DNA from: an uncultured Bacilli bacterium
Lineage (GTDB): Bacteria > Bacillota_I > Bacilli_A > RF39 > UBA660
NCBI GenBank assembly: GCA_934096265.1
Contig: CAKOLI010000003.1
Location: 1 to 64,000, forward strand
Length of the DNA: 64,000 bases
Direction: 5' to 3'
This document shows positions 10,594-19,580 of this stretch, in pieces. Under the pieces are notes generated by a model. The model saw only the letters and a program-made list of their open reading frames with translations, was not told the DNA's origin and ran no database searches. Each line of letters begins with the position of its first letter. The first letter of the stretch is position 1. The translations under genes were made by a program, and so were the position numbers.

Positions 10594-12813
10594 ATGAAGA
10601 GATATGGGATTTTCCTTTTAGGAGTTTGTTTTATTGGTATTAATAGTGTATTAGCATTAGAAGGAGATTTGATGCAAAGTACAACTGTTGTTGATAATGG
10701 TAATGGATATAAAACTATTACTGGGATGATTGGTGTTCATAAGATGGATAATACTGATAATAAAATTTATATTTGTGATAATTCTAATAATTGTATTGAA
10801 CTAAAGAGGGATAATAGTGAATCAAGAACTGATATGAATAGAGAAGATACGATGGGGGAAAACTATAATTATGATAAATTAGGTGTTAATGCGACTGTTC
10901 CTAGTGGTTATAATAATATTGTTATTAGAGATAAGAATGGTAATGTTGTTAGTTCTGGTGAGTTAATAGACAAACATAGTACTGATGCAGGTATTAAAAT
11001 TATGGGGACACAATGTGACTTGAGAAATCCTTTGGGTAATAGAACTGATGGTGATTATGCTGGTTTTAAGACAGGCGCTAATTATAGTATTGTGTCTGTA
11101 CATGATAATGTTGCAACTGATAAAGGTGATGTTGTTACTATGTATTGTGTGGGTATATCTAATAAGGCAGAGACTGTTAATGGATATAAGGTATATGGTC
11201 CTGGAATGGACGCTACTAGATGTGTGTTTGATTCTTGTGGTACTTTATCTAAGACTAACAGTACTATTTCTCCTCCGAAGAAAGATACTGACCCTAATGC
11301 ATGTGAGGATGGGTATGGTTCTTTAAAGAGTTGCAGTAGTACTATTACAGGTTCTATTAATACTTGTGGAGGCGAAGCAAGTGGTAGTTGTAATGGTAGC
11401 TATGAGACTGCGAATGTGTTTAAGCCATCTAGTACTTTAAATATTGGGGGTACTAGTTGTAGACTTGTTTCTGGTCAAGAAAATACTTGTAAATCTGCAT
11501 CATGTGGTTATAATCAAAATGCTCATTTAAATTTGTCAATTAATTTAGATAATAGTAAAACTTATTTGGCAGGTACTTATTTTAAAAATCCTTCTCTTAT
11601 ATCAAGTGTTTCTGTTACTAATACTTTATCTGGAGGTACTTGTCCTAGCTGGGATTATGAGTGTACTAAAAACGGCAACTTTAATTCTAAGAGTGAGTGT
11701 GATGCTAGATATAATAATACTTGTTCTAGTTGTACTAAGCATTATATATCAGAATATGCATGGCTTGATGAGAAGGGTAAGGCATGTACACCTAGTGGTT
11801 TTGGAGGATTTAACTGGAATAATAAATTAAATGGAGGAAATAGTAGCAGTAGTAGTAGTTCTACATGTAATTATACTAAAGTTAGTGAGGAGTGGGATGG
11901 TACTTTTGATTGTAACTATATAGAAGTTACTCAAGGTACTCCTAGATGTGATGCTAATTCTAGGTGTGAAAGTGAAATGGCCGCTCAAGGGTTGTTTAGT
12001 TATACAGTAAATGGTAGAATTTCTGGAACAGGTACTGTTAAGTTTGAAACTGATAGTAATAGTGCAAAGAGTTCTAATAAGTATGAGTTACAGTTTAGTA
12101 ATGGAAATATTCATAATAAGGCTTATGTGCTTAAGAAAAGTGGTAAGGTTTTTTATGATTTAGCTAGTGTTGATGTAAATAATTATAATGTTTATGATAA
12201 TGTGCATTTTATTCCACTTGATTTTGGAAATAAGACTTATTATGTAGATGTTGTTTCTAATGATCTTACTATAAATACTGGTTCTTCTAGGTTTGTGATT
12301 CATTTAAATACTAATTATCAATGTAAGGTAGGTGTAGTTAATAAGTTTTTCCCTAAGCCTGATTCTTGTGTTGGTGAAAAGTGTGACTCTATTTGTAAGA
12401 AAGAGCCTTGTGGTTATGGATTTATATATAGGTCTATTGATTTGAATACTCCTTTTCCTAATAGTGAGATAGATGGATGTGTAGGAAGTAGATGTCGTCG
12501 TATAGGAGAGAATTGGTATACTTTTATAAAGAATGTTGATAACCAAAAGAGGTTGTCTAGTACTTATAGTAATTCTTATGATTATGTTGTTTATTTGGAT
12601 AATGAGATGATTAGTAATATTAGGAAGTATAATAATTCTAAGAATGCTAATAATGGAGATGGTTATTTAGATAATAGTATTAATGTTGATGGTAGTAGTG
12701 ATTTCTTTAAGAAGAATGTTGCTGGAATATGTTCAGGGAATAACGCTTCTTCATTATGTGATAAGAAAACTGATTATTTTGGTGTAGGTATTAATGAGAA
12801 ATGGGGGAAGTAG
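10594..12813 (+). CDS. Large secreted cysteine-rich protein, candidate pilus adhesin
   Basis: The protein has 739 residues with a signal peptide (about residues 1-21). The mature part is rich in Cys, Asn, Ser and Gly, with many paired cysteines (for example CVGEKCDSICKKEPC) and a Ser run near residue 415. No C-terminal transmembrane helix or sorting motif is visible. Its place at the head of a Tad pilus operon and its size make it a candidate tip protein or adhesin; this is inference from context. The cysteines suggest disulfide bonding outside the cell, and a CxxC thioredoxin gene is divergently transcribed next door. I recognise no named domain. Confidence 0.6.
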   Translation: MKRYGIFLLGVCFIGINSVLALEGDLMQSTTVVDNGNGYKTITGMIGVHKMDNTDNKIYICDNSNNCIELKRDNSESRTDMNREDTMGENYNYDKLGVNATVPSGYNNIVIRDKNGNVVSSGELIDKHSTDAGIKIMGTQCDLRNPLGNRTDGDYAGFKTGANYSIVSVHDNVATDKGDVVTMYCVGISNKAETVNGYKVYGPGMDATRCVFDSCGTLSKTNSTISPPKKDTDPNACEDGYGSLKSCSSTITGSINTCGGEASGSCNGSYETANVFKPSSTLNIGGTSCRLVSGQENTCKSASCGYNQNAHLNLSINLDNSKTYLAGTYFKNPSLISSVSVTNTLSGGTCPSWDYECTKNGNFNSKSECDARYNNTCSSCTKHYISEYAWLDEKGKACTPSGFGGFNWNNKLNGGNSSSSSSSTCNYTKVSEEWDGTFDCNYIEVTQGTPRCDANSRCESEMAAQGLFSYTVNGRISGTGTVKFETDSNSAKSSNKYELQFSNGNIHNKAYVLKKSGKVFYDLASVDVNNYNVYDNVHFIPLDFGNKTYYVDVVSNDLTINTGSSRFVIHLNTNYQCKVGVVNKFFPKPDSCVGEKCDSICKKEPCGYGFIYRSIDLNTPFPNSEIDGCVGSRCRRIGENWYTFIKNVDNQKRLSSTYSNSYDYVVYLDNEMISNIRKYNNSKNANNGDGYLDNSINVDGSSDFFKKNVAGICSGNNASSLCDKKTDYFGVGINEKWGK

Positions 12814-12819
12814 TTTAAC

Positions 12820-13227
12820 ATGAAATGGTCTTATGCTGGGGTTGCGGTTATAATAGCTGGGTTGATTGGGCTTTCAATACTTCTTTTGTTTCAGAGTTTG
12901 ACTACTAAGAATGAAGAAGAGTATTATAATTTAAAGGAAGTATGTGAGGCTGCGATGATAGATGCGATTGATATTGCTTATTATCGTGATACTGGCGAGA
13001 TTAAGATGATTGAACAGAAGTTTGTTGAAAACTTTATTAGAAGGTTTGCTAATACTACTTCTTATAATACTAGTGGTTATAAAATAAGTTTTTATGATAT
13101 AATGGAGATACCACCTAAGGTAAGTGTTGTTATTGAGACTGGTACAGGTACTTACACTATTGGAGGGTCTGCAGAAGATTTTAAGATTGTTAATCAGTTA
13201 GATGCTATTTTAGAGACGAAATATTAA
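12820..13227 (+). CDS. TadE-like/minor pilin-like protein
   Basis: The protein has 135 residues. A hydrophobic N-terminal helix (residues ~5-27) is followed by a small alpha/beta ectodomain, the layout of Tad minor pilins. It starts seven bases after the previous gene and ends 13 bases before the CpaB-like gene. The family is assigned from architecture and position. Confidence 0.5.
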   Translation: MKWSYAGVAVIIAGLIGLSILLLFQSLTTKNEEEYYNLKEVCEAAMIDAIDIAYYRDTGEIKMIEQKFVENFIRRFANTTSYNTSGYKISFYDIMEIPPKVSVVIETGTGTYTIGGSAEDFKIVNQLDAILETKY

Positions 13228-13240
13228 GGAGGGATATGTT

Positions 13241-14089
13241 ATGAATAATATTTCTAATGCTATAAAGAGGTTTTTTAGTAATAAAAATACGGTTACGATA
13301 GTTGGTGTGCTTTTATGTATTTTGGTTTTATATATAGGTTATAATTATCGTATTAAGCAAGCTACTACACCTATTAAGGTGCCTTATGCTAATCAAACAA
13401 TTCAACCTAGGACTTTGATTACTTCTGATATGATATCTTATACTGAAGTATTGCCTAGCACTTTGAAAGGAAATTATATTTCTAATGCTAATTTGATTAT
13501 TGGTAAGTATTCTAATTATAATACTTCTATACCTAATGGTAGCTTGTTTTATCAAGATGCTGTAATTAATGAGAGGGATTTGCCTGATTCTGCGTTTGGA
13601 GAAATTCCTGAGGGGTATACTGTAGTTAGTTTTCCTGTTACAATGTCTAGTACTTATGGTAATTCAATGTATCCTAATAATTATATTAATCTTTATTTTA
13701 AGGCTTATAATGAAGATACTAAGAAGTTAATATTTGGTAAGCTTATTAGTAATATTAGAATTCTTGACGTTAAGGATAGTTCTGGTAATCATGTGTTTGA
13801 AAATACTAGTGAAGCAAGGACTCCAGCGTATATTTTATTCGCGGTTCCTGAAGAACAACATATTCTTATTAGGAAGGCTATGTATTTAAGTAGGGTTTCT
13901 GCAGAGTTGATACCTGTTCCTAATACGGCTGTGCTTACTGAGAAGGATACTGTAGAATTAGATAGTCAAGCTTTAGCTCAATTTATTATTGAGAGAACAG
14001 AAAGATATGAGCTTGATGATATTATTAATAATACAGATAATAATACAGATAATAACACAGATAATAATGCTAATCAAAATAATGAATAG
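13241..14089 (+). CDS. CpaB/RcpC-like Flp pilus assembly protein (SAF domain)
   Basis: The protein has 282 residues: one N-terminal transmembrane helix (~18-35), then an SAF-type domain with the characteristic IQPRTLITSDMI segment, and a CpaB-like second domain containing the GEIPEGYTVVSFPV stretch. CpaB proteins sit in the envelope and support pilus assembly. The C-terminus ends in a low-complexity tail built from a tandem 12-base repeat encoding Asn-Asn-Thr-Asp (three copies near 14029-14070). GGAGG precedes the start. Confidence 0.75.
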   Translation: MNNISNAIKRFFSNKNTVTIVGVLLCILVLYIGYNYRIKQATTPIKVPYANQTIQPRTLITSDMISYTEVLPSTLKGNYISNANLIIGKYSNYNTSIPNGSLFYQDAVINERDLPDSAFGEIPEGYTVVSFPVTMSSTYGNSMYPNNYINLYFKAYNEDTKKLIFGKLISNIRILDVKDSSGNHVFENTSEARTPAYILFAVPEEQHILIRKAMYLSRVSAELIPVPNTAVLTEKDTVELDSQALAQFIIERTERYELDDIINNTDNNTDNNTDNNANQNNE

Positions 14090-14106
14090 TAGAAAAGAGG
14101 AATGTT

Positions 14107-15219
14107 ATGGATAATGTTTTTTCTCAATTGGATTTTGGACCATTACAACAGCTTCTTACTAATGATGATGTTACTGATATATCATATAGTAATGGTGGAC
14201 AAATATGGCTTAAAACATTATCTAAGGGTGTTTTTAGGGTAGAGTGTGATGCGATTAATAATGCTTTTATGGAAAAGTTAGCTTTTCAATGTTCTAATGC
14301 TATGGGTAAGAGTTTTAATATGGCTAATCCTTTTCTTGATGCTGAATCTGCAGAGTTACGTATGAATTTCGTACATGATTCTATTGCTAAGAATGGTATA
14401 GCTGTTCTTATAAGGAAGACTCCTGCTAAAATTAGATTACAGAAAGATAAAATTATTAAGGAAGATTATATTAGGCTTGATATACATGATTTTTTACTTA
14501 AGTGTGTAGAAGGTCACTGTAATATTATTGTTAGTGGGGAAACTGGTAGTGGTAAGACTGAGTTTGTTAAGTATTTAGCGGCTCATACTAAGAATAATGA
14601 GAAGATTATTACGATAGAAGATACTTTGGAGCTTCATTTGGATAAGATATTTCCTCATAGAGATATAGTTGCGATGAAGACTAATAATATAGCTAGTTAT
14701 TCTGATGTTCTTGTTACTTGTATGAGACAAAATCCTAGATGGATATTGTTATCTGAAGTACGTAGTGCAGAGGCTGTTATGGCGGTTAGAAACTCTATTT
14801 CTTCTGGTCATAATATTTTGTCTACTATTCACGCTGATAAAGCAGAGTCTATTCCTAGTCGTATGTATAGTTTACTTGAAACTAACTTAGATATTAGTCA
14901 GTTTTTAAGAAGTATTCATAGGTATGTACAACTTGGTGTACATATTAAGGGTTATTATAGTACTAAGTATCAAAGATTTCATAGAGAAGTTTCAGAAGTT
15001 GTTGAGTTTTATGTTACTAATGATACTAATGAGGCTAAGAGTAATATTTTATATAAGAAAACTCCTGATGGTAAGGAAGTTATTAATAATCCTAGCCCAT
15101 ATTTGATTTCTTATTTAGAGAGTCAAGGTATTATAATGCCAAAGGATATTTTAGTTAAAGAAGTTTTACATGAACAAGAAAAAGATGATAACTTTTTTGA
15201 TGAGAGTTTAATTAATTAG
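14107..15219 (+). CDS. tadA: Tad/CpaF-type pilus assembly ATPase
   Basis: This is a secretion ATPase of the CpaF/TadA group of type II/IV traffic ATPases, 370 residues. Walker A is SGETGSGKT at residues 143-151, the Asp box is ITIEDTLEL, Walker B is WILLSEVRSAEA, and the His box STIHADKAESIPSRM follows. It would power polymerisation of the pilins encoded downstream. At the N-terminus it has the short CpaF-type domain (LLTNDDVTDISYS). It lies in the middle of the operon, between the CpaB-like gene and the two inner-membrane platform genes. Confidence 0.92.
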   Translation: MDNVFSQLDFGPLQQLLTNDDVTDISYSNGGQIWLKTLSKGVFRVECDAINNAFMEKLAFQCSNAMGKSFNMANPFLDAESAELRMNFVHDSIAKNGIAVLIRKTPAKIRLQKDKIIKEDYIRLDIHDFLLKCVEGHCNIIVSGETGSGKTEFVKYLAAHTKNNEKIITIEDTLELHLDKIFPHRDIVAMKTNNIASYSDVLVTCMRQNPRWILLSEVRSAEAVMAVRNSISSGHNILSTIHADKAESIPSRMYSLLETNLDISQFLRSIHRYVQLGVHIKGYYSTKYQRFHREVSEVVEFYVTNDTNEAKSNILYKKTPDGKEVINNPSPYLISYLESQGIIMPKDILVKEVLHEQEKDDNFFDESLIN

Positions 15220-15226
15220 AAAAATG

Positions 15227-15235
15227 TGTTATACT
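15227..15235 (+). promoter_or_regulatory. Possible internal promoter before tadB
   Basis: TGT followed by TATACT forms an extended -10 in the 35-base gap between tadA and tadB, with a weak TTTAAT 17 bases upstream. Confidence 0.35.
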
Positions 15236-15254
15236 TACAGAGAGTAGGTGAATT

Positions 15255-16148
15255 ATGGAATTTATAATAATTGGAGTAATTTTACTATTTGTATTTATGT
15301 ATAGAATGCATAAAGGAGAGAGTGTATATAAGTTTATTGTCCAACAAGTTGGTGTTGCGTATGAAAAGTTTGCTCCTTATTCTTTTAAAGTAATGAGAGA
15401 GAAGGCTAAAGAATTAGGACAAGAGTATAGTGTTAGACAATATACTATGCAAGTATTAATTTTCTCTTTTATAGCGGGTTTAGTTGGTTATTTATATAAT
15501 TATAATTTGTTTATTACAATTATTTATATTATTTTAGCAGTATCCGCTATTCCATATTTGACTTATTTACGTTGTAAAAGGGTGTATAGTGAATTTATAT
15601 TTGAACAAGTACAAGTGTATACTACGAATACTATTATGGAGTTTAGAACTACTAATGCTTTTGTTAAGGCTTTAGAGGGTGTGGTAGAGTCTGGTGTACT
15701 TGAGGAGCCTCTTTTATCAGATGTTAAGACTATGATTAATTTATCATATCAAAATGGAGATATATATGAGTCTATTAGATTTATGGATAATAAATATCCT
15801 TACTATATAGTTAAGAATATGCATCAATTGTTTTTACAAGTTACTAAAGAAGGTGCTAAGGATACTGATGAGACTTTTGAGAATATGTTATCTGATATAG
15901 ATATGTTGGTTGAGAATGTATATAGAGATAGACTAGATAGACAAGCTTTTCATAAACAGTTTGTGCAATATGGTGTAGTTTTATATGCACTTATTATGTT
16001 GATACAATTATTACTAGGTACAGAAAGTTATATTAATATGCTTGATATGTGGTATGTTAGATTACTTGTAAACTTAATAGTTATTATAAATACATATTTC
16101 TTACTTTCTGGTGAAAAGTATTATAATGAGAATGTAGGTGCTGAGTAA
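15255..16148 (+). CDS. tadB: TadB-like pilus assembly platform protein
   Basis: This is an inner-membrane protein of 297 residues. It has an N-terminal helix, a pair of helices near residues 72-105 and a C-terminal pair. A central cytoplasmic segment carries the T2SSF-like pattern (LEGVVESG, then NLSYQNGDIYESI). TadB and TadC form the platform on which the TadA ATPase acts. AGGTG precedes the ATG. The stop overlaps the tadC start by one base. Confidence 0.75.
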   Translation: MEFIIIGVILLFVFMYRMHKGESVYKFIVQQVGVAYEKFAPYSFKVMREKAKELGQEYSVRQYTMQVLIFSFIAGLVGYLYNYNLFITIIYIILAVSAIPYLTYLRCKRVYSEFIFEQVQVYTTNTIMEFRTTNAFVKALEGVVESGVLEEPLLSDVKTMINLSYQNGDIYESIRFMDNKYPYYIVKNMHQLFLQVTKEGAKDTDETFENMLSDIDMLVENVYRDRLDRQAFHKQFVQYGVVLYALIMLIQLLLGTESYINMLDMWYVRLLVNLIVIINTYFLLSGEKYYNENVGAE

Positions 16149-16930
16149 TGGAAATAGTAATAGTAGGTTTAATTATTTATTTTATATTTGAATATAATAA
16201 GTTTCTTAGTACTAGTAAATTTATAAATGATAATAAGCAATATTTTGCTTTTTTGAAAGAGGATGATTATGAGTTTTTGCTTAAAGCTAAGTATGGTGAT
16301 AAAGTAGATCCTGAGAAAGCTTTTATGAAGAGGATTAGAAATGCTTTATTAGTTATTATAGGATTAATATTTATATTTTTATCTAAATTAAATTTTATTA
16401 ATGTTTTAGCTGCAATAATAGTTGGATATTTAGTATATAAGTCTGATTATAATAGCTTAAAGAAATATTATAAAACTCATTTACATGAGATTAATATGAC
16501 ACTTCCATATTATTTAAAGAGTTTAGAGATATTAATACATCATTATACAGTACCGGTTGCACTGGCAAAGAGTATTGAAGATGCTCCTGAGGTGTTTAAA
16601 CCTGGATTGCAAAAACTTGTTAATAAGATAGAAGCGGGGGATTCTTCGATTAATCCTTATATGGATTTTGCATTAGAGTATCCCGTTAGAGACTCTATGA
16701 GAATGATGAGACTTTTGTATAGACTTGGTCTTGGGGCTCAAGAGAATAAGCATGAACAGTTACTTACTTTTTCTAAAACAATAAGTAATTTACAAAATAA
16801 ATCAAGGGAACAAAAATATAAATCAAGACTTGATAAGATGGAAAAGAAGACAATGACTATGCTTGTTTGTACTGGATTTGGTACAATGTTATTACTAGTG
16901 ATTTCAATATTTATGATGATGAAAGCATAA
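16148..16930 (+). CDS. tadC: TadC-like pilus assembly platform protein
   Basis: This is the second inner-membrane platform protein, 260 residues: an N-terminal helix, a helix pair near residues 60-95 and a C-terminal helix, with the cytoplasmic segment (MTLPYYLKSLEILIHHY) typical of T2SSF-like Tad proteins. It overlaps tadB by one base and is followed directly by the small pilin gene. Confidence 0.75.
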   Translation: MEIVIVGLIIYFIFEYNKFLSTSKFINDNKQYFAFLKEDDYEFLLKAKYGDKVDPEKAFMKRIRNALLVIIGLIFIFLSKLNFINVLAAIIVGYLVYKSDYNSLKKYYKTHLHEINMTLPYYLKSLEILIHHYTVPVALAKSIEDAPEVFKPGLQKLVNKIEAGDSSINPYMDFALEYPVRDSMRMMRLLYRLGLGAQENKHEQLLTFSKTISNLQNKSREQKYKSRLDKMEKKTMTMLVCTGFGTMLLLVISIFMMMKA

Positions 16931-16974
16931 ATTTTGGGATATATAATTTTTTTTATGAAGGGAGGTATATAGGG

Positions 16975-17184
16975 ATGAAAGAAGCTACAGGTGAATTAAA
17001 TATGACAGTTGTAACTATAGTTGCTATAGCTGTTATAGCAGGTATTTTGGCTTTAATGTGGCCTAGCATTAAAAAGACGATTACTGGTTCTTGGGGCTCA
17101 ACAGGAGAAACAGCTTGTACGGGTGCAGGTGGAACTTGGAATAGTGAAACTGGAACTTGCACTAATATTCCAGAAAGTAAGTAA
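16975..17184 (+). CDS. Small major-pilin candidate (Flp-like)
   Basis: The protein has 69 residues from the ATG at 16975, which follows GGGAGG; an earlier in-frame extension overlaps tadC and is not used. A short leader ending in Gly (MKEATG) precedes ELNMTVVTIVAIAV and a hydrophobic helix, the pattern of a prepilin cleaved after Gly. The tail is short, with two Cys. This matches a Flp-type major pilin in size, layout and position. No prepilin peptidase (TadV/CpaA) is encoded in the window, so it must be elsewhere. Confidence 0.65.
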   Translation: MKEATGELNMTVVTIVAIAVIAGILALMWPSIKKTITGSWGSTGETACTGAGGTWNSETGTCTNIPESK

Positions 17185-17194
17185 GGTGATTTAA

Positions 17195-17641
17195 ATGAGA
17201 GATGCGTTTGGTGGTGCGTTTTTAATAAAGTTATTTTTGATATTTTTAGGTATATATGTTGCTTTTATGGCGGTTGCACTTAATTATGCTAAAGCTTTTA
17301 AGGTTAAGAACTATATCATTAATGTTATAGAACAATATGAGGGTTTTAAGGATAGTAAGACAGATGAGGCAATATATACTAATATCAATAATTATATTAA
17401 TGGTATTGGATATAATCCTGCGTTTGATGTGACTGATTTAGGTAGTGCATGTATTAATGCTACTAATATTAATGGGAAAGCAGCTTACTGTATAATTTCG
17501 TTATCTAGTAATGAAGTTAGAGGTACTTATTATAGGGTTACTACTTATATGCGTTTTCAATTGCCTTTCTTTGGTATTGATATTAAGGTACCTATTTCTG
17601 GTGAAACTAGAGTAGTTACTGGGCAAAATATTACTGCTTAA
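17195..17641 (+). CDS. TadE-like pseudopilin
   Basis: The protein has 148 residues, with an N-terminal transmembrane helix (residues ~7-29) and a compact ectodomain with two cysteines. Position directly after the major pilin and the single N-terminal helix fit a TadE/TadF-type minor pilin. Assigned from architecture and context. Confidence 0.55.
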   Translation: MRDAFGGAFLIKLFLIFLGIYVAFMAVALNYAKAFKVKNYIINVIEQYEGFKDSKTDEAIYTNINNYINGIGYNPAFDVTDLGSACINATNINGKAAYCIISLSSNEVRGTYYRVTTYMRFQLPFFGIDIKVPISGETRVVTGQNITA

Positions 17642-17666
17642 AGATAGATTTAGAGGAGGGATTTAT

Positions 17667-18650
17667 ATGAATGTTATAGTTGCTAATAAGTATAAAGAAA
17701 TGCTTAGTACGTTAGAGATAGATGTTATTAAATCTATTGATGGAGTGTTTACTGTAGATGAGATTATAGATTCTTTCTCTAATTTTTTCTTTCAAAGGAT
17801 GATTCTTGATATTACGGCGATTAAGGATTATAAGGATTTAAGGAATATTCAAAAGTTATCTGTTAATTTGGATATGGATAAGGTTATATTACTTTTAGAT
17901 GATAGTCCTGAGAGTGAATCTTCCCTATATTTATCTAGGCTTATTAGTATGGGAATATATAACTTTACTAGGAATAAAGAGGGGATAATGTATTTACTTA
18001 ATCATCCTAATAGTTATCGTGATGTTGCTCATATTCATCAGCTTGAGAATTTAACTGAACAAATTAATGATAGGGTTATTACTAAAAATATGCGTATTTT
18101 AGGGATAAAGAATTTGACTGATCATGCAGGTGCAACTACTTTTATATATATATTAAAGAAACAGCTTGATAGTTTTTATAATGTGGTGGCTCTTGAGGTT
18201 GATAAGAGGGATTTTATATATTTTAATGATCCTAATATGATATCTACTACTAGTGCGGATTTAGCTAAGATGCTTATGAAGTATAAGGATGTTGATATTA
18301 TTCTTATAGATTTGAATGGTTATGAGTCAGAAGATGTATGTAATGATGTTTTATATCTTTTAGAACCTTCTGTTATTAAGCTTAATAAGTTACTTATGGT
18401 TAATAGGGGGATATTTAGTAAGCTTGTTGGGAAGAAGATAGTTCTTAATAAGAGTTTGCTTACTTCTCGTGATGTGTTAGATTTTGAGTATGAAGCAAAG
18501 ACTAAGGTGTTTTATAATATGCCTCCTTTGGATGAGAGAAAGAATAATGAGTCATATGTTAATCCATTTTTAGCTAAGCTTGGAATTGTTAAGCGTGTTA
18601 AGCAAGAGGGTAATAATAAGAATAAAATATTTGGTTTATTTAAGTTTTAG
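17667..18650 (+). CDS. TadZ/CpaE-like localisation protein with a degenerate P-loop
   Basis: The protein has 327 residues. The first ~120 look like a receiver-type alpha/beta domain (a VILLLDDS strand, then a segment comparing site and state). The rest resembles a MinD/ParA-like fold. At the place of the deviant Walker A there is NLTDHAGATTFIYIL, in which the lysines of KGGxGKT are replaced, so nucleotide binding is doubtful. TadZ proteins place the Tad machinery at its site in the cell, and divergent P-loops are known in the family. It is the last clear gene of the operon. Confidence 0.6.
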   Translation: MNVIVANKYKEMLSTLEIDVIKSIDGVFTVDEIIDSFSNFFFQRMILDITAIKDYKDLRNIQKLSVNLDMDKVILLLDDSPESESSLYLSRLISMGIYNFTRNKEGIMYLLNHPNSYRDVAHIHQLENLTEQINDRVITKNMRILGIKNLTDHAGATTFIYILKKQLDSFYNVVALEVDKRDFIYFNDPNMISTTSADLAKMLMKYKDVDIILIDLNGYESEDVCNDVLYLLEPSVIKLNKLLMVNRGIFSKLVGKKIVLNKSLLTSRDVLDFEYEAKTKVFYNMPPLDERKNNESYVNPFLAKLGIVKRVKQEGNNKNKIFGLFKF

Positions 18651-18671
18651 TGTAAAATATAATGATAATTG

Positions 18672-18700
18672 TTGACTTTTATGTGTAATTATTGTATTAT
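18672..18700 (+). promoter_or_regulatory. Promoter of the two-helix pilin-like gene
   Basis: TTGACT (18672-18677), 17 bases, TATTAT (18695-18700). Confidence 0.65.
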
Positions 18701-18729
18701 TTAAGTATATTAAGTGAGGAGGAAGAGTT

Positions 18730-19050
18730 ATGAATTTTTTAGTTGATTGCGAAGGTATATTGCCTGTAGTTAAATTTGTTAGAAATGGTATTATGCCTTT
18801 ATTTCAAATAGGTATTCCTATTATTTTGATTGTTTTAGGTACAATTGATTTAGGGAAAGCTGTAATAGCTGGTAAGGAAGAAGAAATTAAGAAAAATCAA
18901 CAAATGCTTATTAAAAGGGCGATATCTGCAGTAGCTGTATTCTTTGTTACTACATTAGTATCATTTATATTTGGTATATTTGCATCTAGTGGTGCTGATG
19001 TTGAAGGTACTAAAGGTAACTTTATGGAATGTTGGGATCAAGCTAATTAA
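18730..19050 (+). CDS. VirB2/TrbC-like two-helix membrane protein
   Basis: The protein has 106 residues with two long hydrophobic helices (residues ~22-43 and ~62-88) joined by a charged loop (KEEEIKKNQQ), plus a Cys near each end. This hairpin layout is that of VirB2/TrbC-type conjugative pilins and of the pilin-like proteins seen in low-GC Bacilli. It has its own promoter and GAGGAAG ribosome site and follows the Tad operon. It could be a second pilus subunit or a membrane component; no conjugation genes lie beside it. Confidence 0.5.
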   Translation: MNFLVDCEGILPVVKFVRNGIMPLFQIGIPIILIVLGTIDLGKAVIAGKEEEIKKNQQMLIKRAISAVAVFFVTTLVSFIFGIFASSGADVEGTKGNFMECWDQAN

Positions 19051-19078
19051 GAATTTTTCTTTTTAGTTAAAAAAGGTA

Positions 19079-19108
19079 TTGTATTAGATATCTTTTTTTT
19101 GATATAAT
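19079..19108 (+). promoter_or_regulatory. Promoter of the tsaE-tsaB-rimI-tsaD operon
   Basis: TTGTAT (19079-19084), 18 bases, TATAAT (19103-19108). The segment 19069-19100 can also fold as AAAAAAGGTA against TATCTTTTTT (one G:U) and may end the preceding transcript. Confidence 0.6.
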
Positions 19109-19130
19109 AATTTTACGAGGTGAATAGAAA

Positions 19131-19580
19131 ATGAATGAATATAAAGTTACGACTTATAATGAAGATGAGACTGTAGCGATTGCACAAAATATTGAGGCTG
19201 AAAAGTTTCCTAATATGATTATTACTTTAAATGGTGATTTGGGTAGTGGTAAGACAGTTTTTACGAAAGGTTTTGCTCATGCAATGGGTATTGATGAGGT
19301 TACTTCTCCTACTTTTAATATTATTAAGGAATATAATGGGGAATTACCTTTATATCATATGGATTTATATAGAGTAGAAGGGGATGTAGAAGGTCTTGGA
19401 TTAGAGGAATATTTTCATAAGAATGGTGTTGTTATTATTGAATGGGCTGATATGATTAGTGATTATTTACCTAAAAAGAGACTTGATGTTAGGATTAAGA
19501 TTGTTGATGAGAATACTAGGATTTTTATATTTATTCCTTATGGGGAAGAATATGAACGTATATGTGAGGCTTCTTTATGA
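19131..19580 (+). CDS. tsaE: tRNA t6A biosynthesis ATPase TsaE
   Basis: This is the P-loop ATPase that stimulates N6-threonylcarbamoyladenosine formation on tRNAs reading ANN codons. Its 149 residues match the family. Walker A is LNGDLGSGKTVFTKGF; the TSPTFNII, HMDLYR and IIEWAD motifs are all present. GAGGTG precedes the start. It is the first gene of a four-gene t6A/ribosome-modification operon, with a four-base overlap to tsaB. Confidence 0.95.
   Translation: MNEYKVTTYNEDETVAIAQNIEAEKFPNMIITLNGDLGSGKTVFTKGFAHAMGIDEVTSPTFNIIKEYNGELPLYHMDLYRVEGDVEGLGLEEYFHKNGVVIIEWADMISDYLPKKRLDVRIKIVDENTRIFIFIPYGEEYERICEASL

Noticed and set aside
14029..14070. Tandem 12-base repeat as a mobile or regulatory repeat
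   Set aside because: It is in frame in the CpaB-like gene and simply encodes a low-complexity Asn-Asn-Thr-Asp tail.
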